A DNA stretch of 8,871 nucleotides from Pseudomonadota bacterium (GTDB lineage Bacteria > Pseudomonadota > Alphaproteobacteria > Sphingomonadales > Sphingomonadaceae). The translations under genes and the position numbers were made by a program. This document shows positions 1 through 6,715 of the stretch, piece by piece; position 1 is the stretch's first letter, and every line of letters begins with the position of its first letter. Location of the stretch: assembly GCA_023427285.1 (NCBI GenBank), contig JAEZBH010000556.1, positions 1 to 8,871 of the forward strand, in the 5' to 3' direction. The notes under the pieces were generated by a model. It was not told the origin of the DNA. It worked only from the letters and a program-made list of their open reading frames with translations, and ran no database searches.

Positions 1-1719
1 GCACCGCCCGGGCTGCCCCTTACCACCCGCGCGAAAATCATTGCCTCGGCAGGTCTTCTTGCCCTGTGCGGGCTTGCAGGTGCTCTTGCCCTCGTCCTCA
101 ACACGCCCAAACACTGGCTTGCAACCAGCGTGCGCCCGCTAACGCAGGAGCCGGGTGTTGAAACATTCCCGGCAATGGCGCCGGATGGACTAACGGTTGC
201 CTATGCAGCCGGTCCCGGCTTCTGGGCCCCGCGCGATATCTACCTGCGCAACGTCAACATTGGCGATGCAGCGCCGCTGCGCATCACCAGCACGCCTGAC
301 ACGGACGAGCGCGCTCCCGTCTGGAGTCCAAGCGGAGACCGTCTGGCTTTCCTGCGCGAAGCCGCCGATGCGACATGCCGAATTGTTGTGATGACGCCGC
401 CCAATGGCGCAGAGCGCATCATTAGCGGATGCAACAATGCCAGCGGCGGCCTTGCCTGGCTCAACGCAAACGAACTCATCGTCGCGCACAGACCCAAGGG
501 AGCAAGAGCACGGCACCTGAACGCCGTGGATATCACGAGCGGGAAAATGCGCGTGCTGACCAACCCGCCGCCCGAAACGCTCGGCGATTCCACGCCCTCA
601 GTGTCGGGCGATGGCCGCTGGGTCGCGTTTCGCCGCACCGCCGCCCTTGGCAGCGATGCCATCTATTTGCTGGACACGCGCACTGGCACGACACGGGCAC
701 TGGCCCACGCGACCGGGAAGGCAGAGGGCTTCACCTGGGCGGCTGATGGGCGCACGCTGTTTTTCAGCAGCAATCGCGGCGGCGACTTCGGGCTGTGGGC
801 GATCGATACGGCGCGCCCCTCTGAACCGCGCCGCGTTGCCCTTGGCATGGTGCCGCTCGGCCGTTTGTCCGCAGATCTTCAGAGCCGCCTGCTTGCGGTC
901 GAGACCGGCCGCACACAGGCCAACCTGATCCGCCTTGGCCCCGCTGGCAATGAGAAGGCACCCTTCACCTCGGGCGAAGGAACGGACTGGGACCCCGACA
1001 TCCGCGCTGACGGCGCAACCGTTTTTGCAACGGATCGAAGCGGGACAAATCAGATATGGCTCCGCCGCCCGGACGGACACCTGATCCGCTTGACCAACAT
1101 CAACGCCAGCTATGTTTATGCGCCGCGCTGGTCGCCCAACGGGCAGAGAATCGTCTTTCTGGCGGTGATCGATGGCCGCACCGATGCCTATATGATCCGT
1201 TCCGACGGATCAGGGATGGTGCGCGTAACCACCGACGGCACGCCCAAAGGCCGCGCCATATGGTCAGCTGACACAAACCAGCTTTTCATCTCCGCCGTCA
1301 ACAACTCGGGCTGGCACCTTGTGAAGCACAATCTTCTCTCCGGGCGCGCTGCGCAGGTGCCCGGCAGCACCGGCATCGCCATTATCGAGCGCTCGGGCGA
1401 GCGGCTGTTCGCACGCAGCACCACCGAAGACCATATTCTCGAACTCGACCCAGGGTCCGGCGCGCCCCAGACCCTTGCCGCCCGCATTGACGTGGAAGGC
1501 ATGGAGAACTGGGCCCCCCGCCACGATGGCATCGTTTATATTCGCAACATGGGGCCCGCCGCCGAATTGTGGCTGACCGGCTGGGATGGCACCAGCCGTC
1601 GCCTTGCCCCCCTGCGACACCCGACGCGCACGCCCTTTGCCATCGGACCAGACGGCAGCATTATCGCGCCGGAGCTGATTGTCGACAATCGCGACCTGAT
1701 GCTGATCGACCTCAATTAA
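1..1719 (+). CDS. Membrane-anchored PD40/TolB-type beta-propeller protein, probably C-terminal part of a CadC-like regulator (5' partial)
   Basis: The reading frame is open from base 1 to the TAA at 1717-1719 (572 visible codons), so the true start lies upstream; the GTG at 130 is in frame but would cut off the membrane segment. Visible codons 13-33 form one hydrophobic helix rich in Leu, Ala and Gly, preceded by Arg10 and Lys12, which suggests a cytoplasmic N-terminus. The rest looks like a TolB/PD40 propeller, with repeated W-[SA]-x-[DN]-G or similar blade motifs near codons 108 (WSPSGDRLAF), 246 (WAADGRTLFF), 336 (ADGATVF), 377 (WSPNGQRIVF) and 421 (WSADTNQLF). In known families this layout (helix, then periplasmic propeller) usually follows an N-terminal OmpR/CadC winged-helix domain, so a membrane-bound transcriptional regulator is the best inference. 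The DNA-binding domain is not visible. TolB itself is unlikely because TolB is soluble and has no such anchor. The gene converges on the lipoprotein gene with a 39-bp gap. Confidence 0.75.
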   Translation, partial: APPGLPLTTRAKIIASAGLLALCGLAGALALVLNTPKHWLATSVRPLTQEPGVETFPAMAPDGLTVAYAAGPGFWAPRDIYLRNVNIGDAAPLRITSTPDTDERAPVWSPSGDRLAFLREAADATCRIVVMTPPNGAERIISGCNNASGGLAWLNANELIVAHRPKGARARHLNAVDITSGKMRVLTNPPPETLGDSTPSVSGDGRWVAFRRTAALGSDAIYLLDTRTGTTRALAHATGKAEGFTWAADGRTLFFSSNRGGDFGLWAIDTARPSEPRRVALGMVPLGRLSADLQSRLLAVETGRTQANLIRLGPAGNEKAPFTSGEGTDWDPDIRADGATVFATDRSGTNQIWLRRPDGHLIRLTNINASYVYAPRWSPNGQRIVFLAVIDGRTDAYMIRSDGSGMVRVTTDGTPKGRAIWSADTNQLFISAVNNSGWHLVKHNLLSGRAAQVPGSTGIAIIERSGERLFARSTTEDHILELDPGSGAPQTLAARIDVEGMENWAPRHDGIVYIRNMGPAAELWLTGWDGTSRRLAPLRHPTRTPFAIGPDGSIIAPELIVDNRDLMLIDLN

Positions 1720-1758
1720 CCGGCAGTCAGCATCGGCAAGTGCGGCGGCTCTGTGCCC

Positions 1759-2256
1759 TCATTCGCCCTCCGCCGGGCAGGTGGGAGACACAAACCGGCC
1801 CTGTTGCCGGGTGCGGATGATGTTCGTCTCGCCGTTCACCTTCAACAGCAACGTGCCCTCTGTCATGAAGGCTTCTTTTTCGTAGGTTCCGCTGACCTTG
1901 ATATGACTGCCCGTCGGATGTCGCGCTGCCAGCTCGATCGTCCCGCCGGACATGCGGTTGGTGTCGAAAACCCAGCCGTCCCGCAGCATATCCGATACTT
2001 CCATGCGGCCTGCCGAGATGTCCTCCGCTTTGATGCAGCGCTCATGCTCATCGTCTTCATCTGCCTCAACCACATGGTAAAGACCGGCGCGCAGCGGCAC
2101 GCTGCCTGAGCCAAGGCCCGCCTTCTGCACGCCCGCCTTCTGTACGCCCACCTTCTGCACGGCGTCATCAGCCGTTGCGCCGCTTTCCTCTGCCCCGCAC
2201 GCAGCCATCAGCAGAGCGCTGCTGACAACCAGCAGCATCGTTGCGCGCATCAGCAT
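1759..2256 (-). CDS. Small lipoprotein, probable DUF3617 family
   Basis: This 165-residue protein starts with a hydrophobic stretch ending in LLMAAC (Cys20), a near-lipobox with Met where Leu is usual, so lipidation is likely but not certain. After the cysteine comes an acidic, low-complexity linker with three five-residue repeats (VQKVG, VQKAG, VQKAG, residues 33-47). The globular part starts at about residue 55 (RAGLYHVVEA) and has a cysteine at 74 and one near the C-terminus at 160. A G-[LW]-[YW] opening and two widely spaced cysteines resemble DUF3617 proteins, envelope proteins of unknown function; this match is from memory. The ATG at 2256 has GGAG (complement of 2265-2268) eight bases upstream. 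An alternative ATG at 2250 overlaps the upstream stop as TGATG but sits 14 bases from that site. The gene overlaps the preceding minus-strand gene, so the two are probably co-transcribed and translationally coupled. Confidence 0.7.
   Translation of the reverse strand: MLMRATMLLVVSSALLMAACGAEESGATADDAVQKVGVQKAGVQKAGLGSGSVPLRAGLYHVVEADEDDEHERCIKAEDISAGRMEVSDMLRDGWVFDTNRMSGGTIELAARHPTGSHIKVSGTYEKEAFMTEGTLLLKVNGETNIIRTRQQGRFVSPTCPAEGE
2116..2160 (-). repeat. Three tandem 15-bp repeats inside the lipoprotein gene
   Basis: Bases 2116-2130, 2131-2145 and 2146-2160 are three head-to-tail copies of a 15-mer (gcccgccttctgcac on the plus strand), each with at most one difference from the first copy. 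Fifteen is a multiple of three, so gain or loss of a copy would change the linker by five residues without shifting the frame. On the coding strand each unit reads V-Q-K-[AV]-G. Confidence 0.9.
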
Positions 2257-2564
2257 ACAGGCTGCTCCGGCGGAGCCATGTGTTTGGCCGTATCCGCAAC
2301 ATCGATCGCCGTGTTCGTCACGGAATTGACAAGCGCACCGCCGGTGCCGGCCTTTCCCGCGGCAACCGCGATCAGACCCGAACTGCGGGCCGCACGCAGC
2401 ACGCCGCCAAGGCCCTTTTTTTTCGCCTTGCAGGGTTTGGCGGACGTCACATCGGCTTGTGCCGGTGTTGCGGTGGCAGGCTGCTCATCATTTGCCGGCG
2501 TCTGAGCAAGTGCCGGCGTTGCCAGAATGCAAACGGGCAATAGCGCCCACATCATCGGTCTCAT
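2250..2564 (-). CDS. Small exported protein of unknown function
   Basis: The 104-residue product begins with a typical Sec signal peptide, with cleavage predicted after ALA at about residue 20 (PALA-QTP). The mature part has a Pro/Ala/Thr-rich stretch, a basic patch (KPCKAKKKGLGG, about residues 44-55), then a Gly/Ala-rich segment (SSGLIAVAAGKAGTGGALVN) and a final cysteine. I do not recognise a family. The start is well supported: AGAGAGGA lies five bases before the ATG on the minus strand. The stop TGA (2252-2250) overlaps the next gene's start region, so this is the first gene of a two-gene unit of exported proteins. The gene diverges from the LytTR regulator across 282 bp. The basic patch is encoded partly by an eight-A run (T run at 2416-2423), unusual in such GC-rich DNA. 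Confidence 0.65.
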   Translation of the reverse strand: MRPMMWALLPVCILATPALAQTPANDEQPATATPAQADVTSAKPCKAKKKGLGGVLRAARSSGLIAVAAGKAGTGGALVNSVTNTAIDVADTAKHMAPPEQPVC

Positions 2565-2773
2565 AAATGTCCTCTCTGTGTATCCAAGGGGCCGCGCATG
2601 GAGGGGGGCCGCCTGCCGCTCTTGAGGCCGGCATCAGTTACCGAATGGCAGCACCACAGCCGGAACGGGAGGGGGCCTGCGTCCAATGGCGCAGCGGCGC
2701 GATCAGCGTTTCCGCGAGCACGCACCCGGCACAGAAGAACAGGAAATTATCAGAGGAATATCCGCCTTCCATC

Positions 2774-2779
2774 AGGAGG
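2774..2779 (+). promoter_or_regulatory. Strong Shine-Dalgarno (AGGAGG) before a short leader frame
   Basis: AGGAGG is followed by five bases (CCATC) and an ATG at 2785. It is the only consensus ribosome binding site in the 282 bp between the divergent genes (2565-2846), and it does not serve the annotated LytTR start, which is 67 bases further on. I saw no convincing promoter hexamers in the rest of that gap. Confidence 0.5.
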
Positions 2780-2784
2780 CCATC

Positions 2785-2826
2785 ATGGTCTTTCCGGGCT
2801 GGCTGAACCACATCCGGGCATCATAA
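2785..2826 (+). CDS. Possible 13-codon leader peptide upstream of the LytTR regulator
   Basis: ATG 2785 to TAA 2824-2826 encodes MVFPGWLNHIRAS. It is in a different frame from the downstream regulator and ends 20 bases before that gene's ATG at 2847. The consensus AGGAGG at ideal spacing is the main evidence for translation; the length is too short for coding statistics. A short inverted repeat (CGGGC 2815-2819, GCCCG 2835-2839) spans its stop codon and could let leader translation influence access to the next start. It could equally be a chance frame. Confidence 0.35.
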   Translation: MVFPGWLNHIRAS

Positions 2827-2846
2827 CCGACAGCGCCCGAACCGAC

Positions 2847-3746
2847 ATGACCACACAATTTCAAATATCACCGGCACCAGACGGTGCGGCAAAAAACAGC
2901 CTCCCGCAAAGGCTGACCCAGCCGACGCTGGGCATCATTGCGGTTGACGATGAGCCGCTCGCCCTTGCCCGTCTTGAATGCCTCATTCGAGATGCTGACG
3001 GCGCGCGTCTTGTCGCCTCAACCTGTAAACCCGCAGAAGCACTGGATCTGGTTGCACGCTGGCGGCCCGACATTCTTCTGCTCGATATTGAAATGCCGGG
3101 GATCAATGGCCTTGAGCTGGCCAACCGCCTGAACCGGCTGGACGCCCCGCGCCCGCTGGTGATTTTCATATCCGCCTCTGACCACCATGCAATCAGCGCC
3201 TTTGAGGCTCAGGCGCTGGACTATATTCTAAAGCCGGTGACGCCCTGTCGGCTTAAAGCCGCAATCGAGCGCGCCCGGCAGCTGCTGGAATATGAACGCT
3301 CGTTTTTCCGGGTTTGCGAGCTGGAACGGCAACTCCAGAGCGTTCGGGCAGCACCCCCTGTAACCGACAAGGAACGCGACGGCGTGGTCATCTGGGCCTT
3401 GCAGGGCAACCAGTTCGTCCCGCTTCGCGTCGGTGACATAGAGCGGGCAGAATCCGAGCGCGACTATGTGCATATTCACAACAACGAGCGGGCATATCTG
3501 CTGCGCATGACCCTTGGTGCCCTGCACGAACACCTGGGTTTTGACCGGTATGTGCGCGTCCGCCGCTCGGTCATCGTTCGGCTTGATCGCATCAGCGCGG
3601 TCCGGAACCGCGGATATGGCGATATCCAGATCGTGCTCCAGTCCGGCGCGGCTGTTCAGGTGGGGCGCACATACCTGAAACCACTGCGCCAGCGCCTGAG
3701 CAACTGGCACCGCAGCCATGAGGCGGCACTCTGTTCCACTGACTGA
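2847..3746 (+). CDS. LytTR-family response regulator (receiver plus LytTR DNA-binding domain)
   Basis: The product is 299 residues from the ATG at 2847. A CheY-like receiver domain occupies about residues 28-145: the acidic pair Asp34-Asp35 (VDDEP), the phosphoacceptor Asp80 (LLLDIEMPG), the switch residue Ser109 (FISAS) and Lys129 (LKP) are all present. A helical linker (LLEYERSFFRVCELERQL) leads to a LytTR domain from about residue 185 to the end, with the family-typical I-x-x-A-E-x-x-x-[DN]-Y-V-x-[IV] strand and the FxRVRRSxIV and GxxxQVGRTY segments. Such proteins bind direct-repeat sites as phosphorylated dimers. The frame stays open upstream to 2598, but that extension (Arg/His/Pro-rich) looks non-coding, so I chose 2847; no good Shine-Dalgarno precedes it. 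No histidine kinase is nearby, so it is an orphan within this window. The gene diverges from the two exported-protein genes. Confidence 0.88.
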   Translation: MTTQFQISPAPDGAAKNSLPQRLTQPTLGIIAVDDEPLALARLECLIRDADGARLVASTCKPAEALDLVARWRPDILLLDIEMPGINGLELANRLNRLDAPRPLVIFISASDHHAISAFEAQALDYILKPVTPCRLKAAIERARQLLEYERSFFRVCELERQLQSVRAAPPVTDKERDGVVIWALQGNQFVPLRVGDIERAESERDYVHIHNNERAYLLRMTLGALHEHLGFDRYVRVRRSVIVRLDRISAVRNRGYGDIQIVLQSGAAVQVGRTYLKPLRQRLSNWHRSHEAALCSTD

Positions 3747-3773
3747 GGCGAGCCAGGCAGCTTGCAGCCCGCT

Positions 3774-4541
3774 CTAATGAATATCCGCGATGATGCGGCT
3801 GCCGGTGTGCAGATCAAGGCTGATGCGGTAGCGGTCTGCCCGATAGTTGGCGACGGTCAGCAGCACTGGCTGCTTGGCGTCATCCTCCACAAGGCGTTCC
3901 ACGCGCAGCACCGGTGCCAGCGGCGCGATGGCAAGGCGTTCAGCCAGATGAGGGTCAGCCACCCGCGCCTCGATGGTTTGCTGCGCGCCGCCGATCTTCA
4001 CGCCCGCGCCGCGCAGCAATTCCAGCATGGGCGTGTTGGTCAGCGTGCTGCGGTCCGCCAGCCGGGCGAAGCGCTCCGGCAGCCAGCTGGTGATCTCGCC
4101 CAGCGGCGCGTCATCGAACTTGCGCAAGCGCACGGCGCGAATGACGCCCGCACCCTCTTCCAGCTGCAACCGCGCGGCAAGGAGCGGGGCCGCAACCTCG
4201 CGGGTAATCTCCAGCACCTGCACGCTGGTGTTGCGCCCAAAGGCAATGAGCGATTCCACCGCCTGATCGATATCCGCCTCGATCGGCTTGGCCGGAGAGC
4301 GATAGATCACCCGCGTGCCGGTGCGGCGGCGGCGCTCCACCAGCCCCTCCAGCGCCAGCTCATCCAACGCCCGGCGCGCCGTAATGCGGGAGACGCCGAA
4401 CTGCTCGCCCACCTCGAACTCGGTCGGCACCGGACTGCCATAGGGCCGCTGCCCGCTCAGGATCTCATCCCGCAGGACCAGAAAGATCTGGTGGTAAAGG
4501 GGAATGCCCCCCTTCCGCTCATTGGCCCGCTCGCTTGCCAT
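3774..4541 (-). CDS. GntR/HutC-family transcriptional regulator with UTRA domain
   Basis: The 255-residue protein has an N-terminal GntR winged helix (about residues 13-80): IPLYHQIFLVLRDEILSG, then PTEFEVGEQFGVSRITARRAL as the helix-turn-helix and a Gly-Thr-Arg wing. The remaining part (about 90-250) matches the UTRA fold of HutC-type regulators, which binds small effectors, commonly substrates or intermediates of the controlled pathway. The length is normal for the family. The ATG at 4541 is the only plausible start before the wHTH; its Shine-Dalgarno is weak and distant (AGGGGG). The gene is divergent from the leuC-like gene with a 137-bp gap, the classic layout for a repressor of that operon and of itself. 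The effector cannot be read from sequence. It converges on the LytTR gene with a 27-bp gap and no clear terminator. Confidence 0.9.
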   Translation of the reverse strand: MASERANERKGGIPLYHQIFLVLRDEILSGQRPYGSPVPTEFEVGEQFGVSRITARRALDELALEGLVERRRRTGTRVIYRSPAKPIEADIDQAVESLIAFGRNTSVQVLEITREVAAPLLAARLQLEEGAGVIRAVRLRKFDDAPLGEITSWLPERFARLADRSTLTNTPMLELLRGAGVKIGGAQQTIEARVADPHLAERLAIAPLAPVLRVERLVEDDAKQPVLLTVANYRADRYRISLDLHTGSRIIADIH

Positions 4542-4678
4542 TCAGTCACTTGCCCCCTGTTGCGGTCGGCATTCTATAGCGCAACTCACCGGAATTTCGG
4601 CACCATTTCTATTTTGATATAAGATTATAGCAAATGAGCCTCGCGCCCGCTATATTGGGGGCCTACAGGAGGTAACAC
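4542..4678. promoter_or_regulatory. Divergent control region between the HutC-type regulator and the leuC-like gene
   Basis: This AT-richer stretch must hold both promoters. TATAGC occurs at 4575-4580 and 4626-4631 (51 bp apart) and inverted as GCTATA at 4649-4654, giving candidate half-sites for the neighbouring repressor. TATATT at 4651-4656 could be a -10 for the leuC-like gene and would place the transcript start shortly before its ribosome binding site. I could not assign convincing -35 hexamers, and the sites do not fit the usual HutC GT-TA/TA-AC consensus well. Confidence 0.45.
4667..4673 (+). promoter_or_regulatory. Ribosome binding site fixing the GTG start of the leuC-like gene
   Basis: AGGAGGT lies five bases before GTG 4679. 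It decides the non-ATG start, which also gives an N-terminus (GKTAFEKIWDAH) that lines up with ordinary LeuC proteins (KTLYEKLFDAH in E. coli). Confidence 0.8.
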
Positions 4679-6085
4679 GTGGGAAAAACCGCTTTCGAGA
4701 AAATATGGGACGCCCACCAGGTCGCTGACCTCGGCGGCGGGACGGGCCTTGTTCTCATTGACCGCATCATGCTGCACGAGCGCACGGGCTCGGTGGCGCT
4801 GGAGAGCCTGAAGGCGGCAAGCCGCCCTGTCGTGGCCCCGCGCCAGACCTTTGTGACCATGGACCACGTGGTCGATACCCTGCCCGGCCGCACCGACAAG
4901 ACCATCATGCCGACCGGCACCAATTTCATCCTCGCCACCCGCAAGGCGGCGCAGGAAGCCGGCCTGACCCTGTTCGACCTTGGCGATCCGCGTCAGGGCA
5001 TCGTGCATGTGATCTCGCCGGAAAACGCCATCGTGCTGCCCGGCGTCACGCTGGTCTGCCCTGACAGCCACACCTGCACGCAAGGCGCGCTGGGCGCACT
5101 GGCGTGGGGCATCGGCTCGTCCGAGGCTGAACATGCGCTGGCAACCGCCACCTTGCGCGTGAAAAAGCCCAAGACCATGCGCATCACCATCAACGGGCGC
5201 TTGGCCGCAGGCGTTACGCCGAAGGATCTGGCGCTTTATCTGCTGGGCAAGTTCGGCTCCAGCGGGGCCAAGGGCCACGTCGTTGAATACGCAGGCGAGG
5301 CCGTGCGCGCGCTGGATGTTGAGGGCCGCCTGACGCTCTGCAACATGGCGACCGAATTCTCCGCCTTCTCCGCCTTCATTGCGGCGGACGACGTGGTGTT
5401 CGAGTACCTGAAGGACCGCCCCTACGCGCCCAAGGGCGCTGACTGGGACCGCGCCGTTGAGAGCTGGCGTCAGCTGCAATCCGATGCCGACGCCGTGTTC
5501 GACACCGAACTGGCGATCGACGCGTCCGAAGTGACGCCGATGGTCACCTGGGGCACCAGCCCGCAGCAGGCCATGCCGGTCACCGGCACCGTGCCGACCT
5601 TCGAGGACGTCTCCCACCGCGACAGCCGCGAGAGCTACGACCGAGCACTGAAGTATCAGGCGATCGAGACCGGCCAGCCGATCCAGTCGCTCAAGATCGA
5701 CGCAGCGTTCATCGGCTCCTGCACCAACTCGCGCCTGTCGGACCTGCGCCGGGCCGCTGCCATCCTGAAGGGCCGCAAGGTTGCCGATGGCGTGAAGGCC
5801 ATCTGCGTGCCGGGCTCCATGAAGGTGAAGGCCGCCGCCGAAGCCGAAGGGCTGGACAAGATCTTCCTCGAGGCCGGTTTTGAATGGCGCGAGGCAGGCT
5901 GCTCCATGTGCTTCTTTGCTGGCGGCGAGGCCATGGGCTTTCAGGAGCGCGTGGTGACCTCGACCAACCGCAACTTCGAGAGCCGCCAGGGACCGGAGAC
6001 CCGCTCCCATCTGGCATCGCCCGAAACCGTGGCCGCCTCGGCCATTGCCGGTAAAATCGCCGATCCGCGTGAGGTGGCAGCATGA
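4679..6085 (+). CDS. leuC: 3-isopropylmalate dehydratase-like large subunit (LeuC family, aconitase superfamily)
   Basis: At 468 residues this matches LeuC in length (E. coli 466) and aligns end to end from memory. The three cysteines that hold the [4Fe-4S] cluster are present: Cys348 in IGSCTNSR, and Cys408 and Cys411 in GCSMC. DSHT, TGHVVE-type (KGHVVEYAGEA), EGRMTLCNM-type and TSNRNFE-type (TSTNRNFESRQG) segments are also there. In leucine synthesis LeuCD interconverts 2- and 3-isopropylmalate in the cytoplasm. Oddities: MDHNV is MDHVV, the usual DSHTATHGA is DSHTCTQGA, and the stretch after DRIMLHE differs from housekeeping LeuC. The gene overlaps the small-subunit gene by four bases (ATGA), so the two are translationally coupled. 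With a divergent HutC-type repressor, a downstream symporter and no leuA or leuB, a specialised or catabolic dehydratase acting on a related hydroxyacid is plausible. The symbol states family, not proven substrate. Confidence 0.88.
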   Translation: MGKTAFEKIWDAHQVADLGGGTGLVLIDRIMLHERTGSVALESLKAASRPVVAPRQTFVTMDHVVDTLPGRTDKTIMPTGTNFILATRKAAQEAGLTLFDLGDPRQGIVHVISPENAIVLPGVTLVCPDSHTCTQGALGALAWGIGSSEAEHALATATLRVKKPKTMRITINGRLAAGVTPKDLALYLLGKFGSSGAKGHVVEYAGEAVRALDVEGRLTLCNMATEFSAFSAFIAADDVVFEYLKDRPYAPKGADWDRAVESWRQLQSDADAVFDTELAIDASEVTPMVTWGTSPQQAMPVTGTVPTFEDVSHRDSRESYDRALKYQAIETGQPIQSLKIDAAFIGSCTNSRLSDLRRAAAILKGRKVADGVKAICVPGSMKVKAAAEAEGLDKIFLEAGFEWREAGCSMCFFAGGEAMGFQERVVTSTNRNFESRQGPETRSHLASPETVAASAIAGKIADPREVAA

Positions 6086-6708
6086 GCAACGAACCGTTCC
6101 GTCAGATGACGGCCGTCACCGCGCCGATCATCCGTGAAAACATCGACACCGACATCATCATCCCCTCGCGCGAGATGAAGTCGGTCGGCAAGCAGGGTCT
6201 GGCCGAAGGGCTGTTCGCAGGCTGGCGCTACACCGCCATCGGCGGGCGCGACCTCAACCCGGACTTCGTGCTGAACAAGCCGGAATATGCGAACACCCGG
6301 TTCATTCTGGGCGGCAGCAACTTCGGCTGCGGCTCCAGCCGCGAGCACGCCGCATGGGCGCTGGCCGAATACGGCATCCGTGCCGTCGTCGCCCCCAGCT
6401 TCAACCCGATCTTCCGCGGCAACTGCGTGCGCAACGGCATCGTGCCGGTGGAACTCTCCGCCGACGCCATTGCCGAACTGGCCGCGCAGGTGGAGGCAAA
6501 CCCCGCCGCCAATCAGGTAAGCATTGATCTGGAAAACGGCGTTGTGCGCGCGCCGGACGGCAAGGAATTCTCCTTCGCCATGGAGCCGGAAGCCCGCGAG
6601 ATGCTGCTGGAGGGTCTCGACGCCATCGAGATCACCCTGAAGCGCCGCGCCGAGATCGACGCCTTCCGCGATGCGGACCGCGCCGCCCGCCCGTGGGTTT
6701 ATCTGTAA
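6082..6708 (+). CDS. leuD: 3-isopropylmalate dehydratase-like small subunit (LeuD family)
   Basis: The 208-residue protein has the LeuD swivel domain: NIDTDIIIPS near residues 18-27, NPDFVLN, and the hallmark NFGCGSSREHAAWALAEYGIRAVVAPSF followed by IFRGNCVRNGI. It pairs with the large subunit, whose stop codon its ATG overlaps (ATGA). The part worth attention is the flexible loop after IDTD-IIP, which contacts the substrate side chain in this superfamily. E. coli LeuD reads KQFLQKVTRTGFG there (from memory) and this protein reads SREMKSVGKQGLA, so the usual Arg-Thr-Gly is Lys-Gln-Gly. The protein is slightly longer than E. coli LeuD at its C-terminal end (DAFRDADRAARPWVYL). It is a genuine LeuD-family subunit; its substrate is unresolved. 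Confidence 0.87.
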   Translation: MSNEPFRQMTAVTAPIIRENIDTDIIIPSREMKSVGKQGLAEGLFAGWRYTAIGGRDLNPDFVLNKPEYANTRFILGGSNFGCGSSREHAAWALAEYGIRAVVAPSFNPIFRGNCVRNGIVPVELSADAIAELAAQVEANPAANQVSIDLENGVVRAPDGKEFSFAMEPEAREMLLEGLDAIEITLKRRAEIDAFRDADRAARPWVYL

Positions 6709-6715
6709 GGGAAAT

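Noticed and set aside
1..1719. Identification of the propeller protein as TolB
   Set aside because: TolB is a soluble periplasmic protein with an N-terminal alpha/beta domain and sits beside pal and tolA; here there is a transmembrane anchor and no tol or pal gene.
1743..1775. CGGCGG/CCGCCG inverted repeat between the converging propeller and lipoprotein genes as a terminator
   Set aside because: A 6-bp stem with a 21-base loop and no T run on either strand is too weak.
2598..2846. 83-codon N-terminal extension of the LytTR regulator
   Set aside because: The segment is Arg/Pro/His-rich without domain features, has no ribosome binding site at its ATG, and receiver domains normally begin close to the N-terminus.
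3762..4622. 286-codon plus-strand frame opposite the HutC-type regulator
   Set aside because: Composition is Gln/Arg/His/Ala-rich and unconserved in appearance, while the opposite strand has clear GntR and UTRA domains.
4625..6010. 461-codon open frame antisense to the leuC-like gene
   Set aside because: Its translation is Gly/Ala/His/Arg-rich without family features and lies wholly opposite a clearly conserved gene; it is a GC-rich shadow frame.
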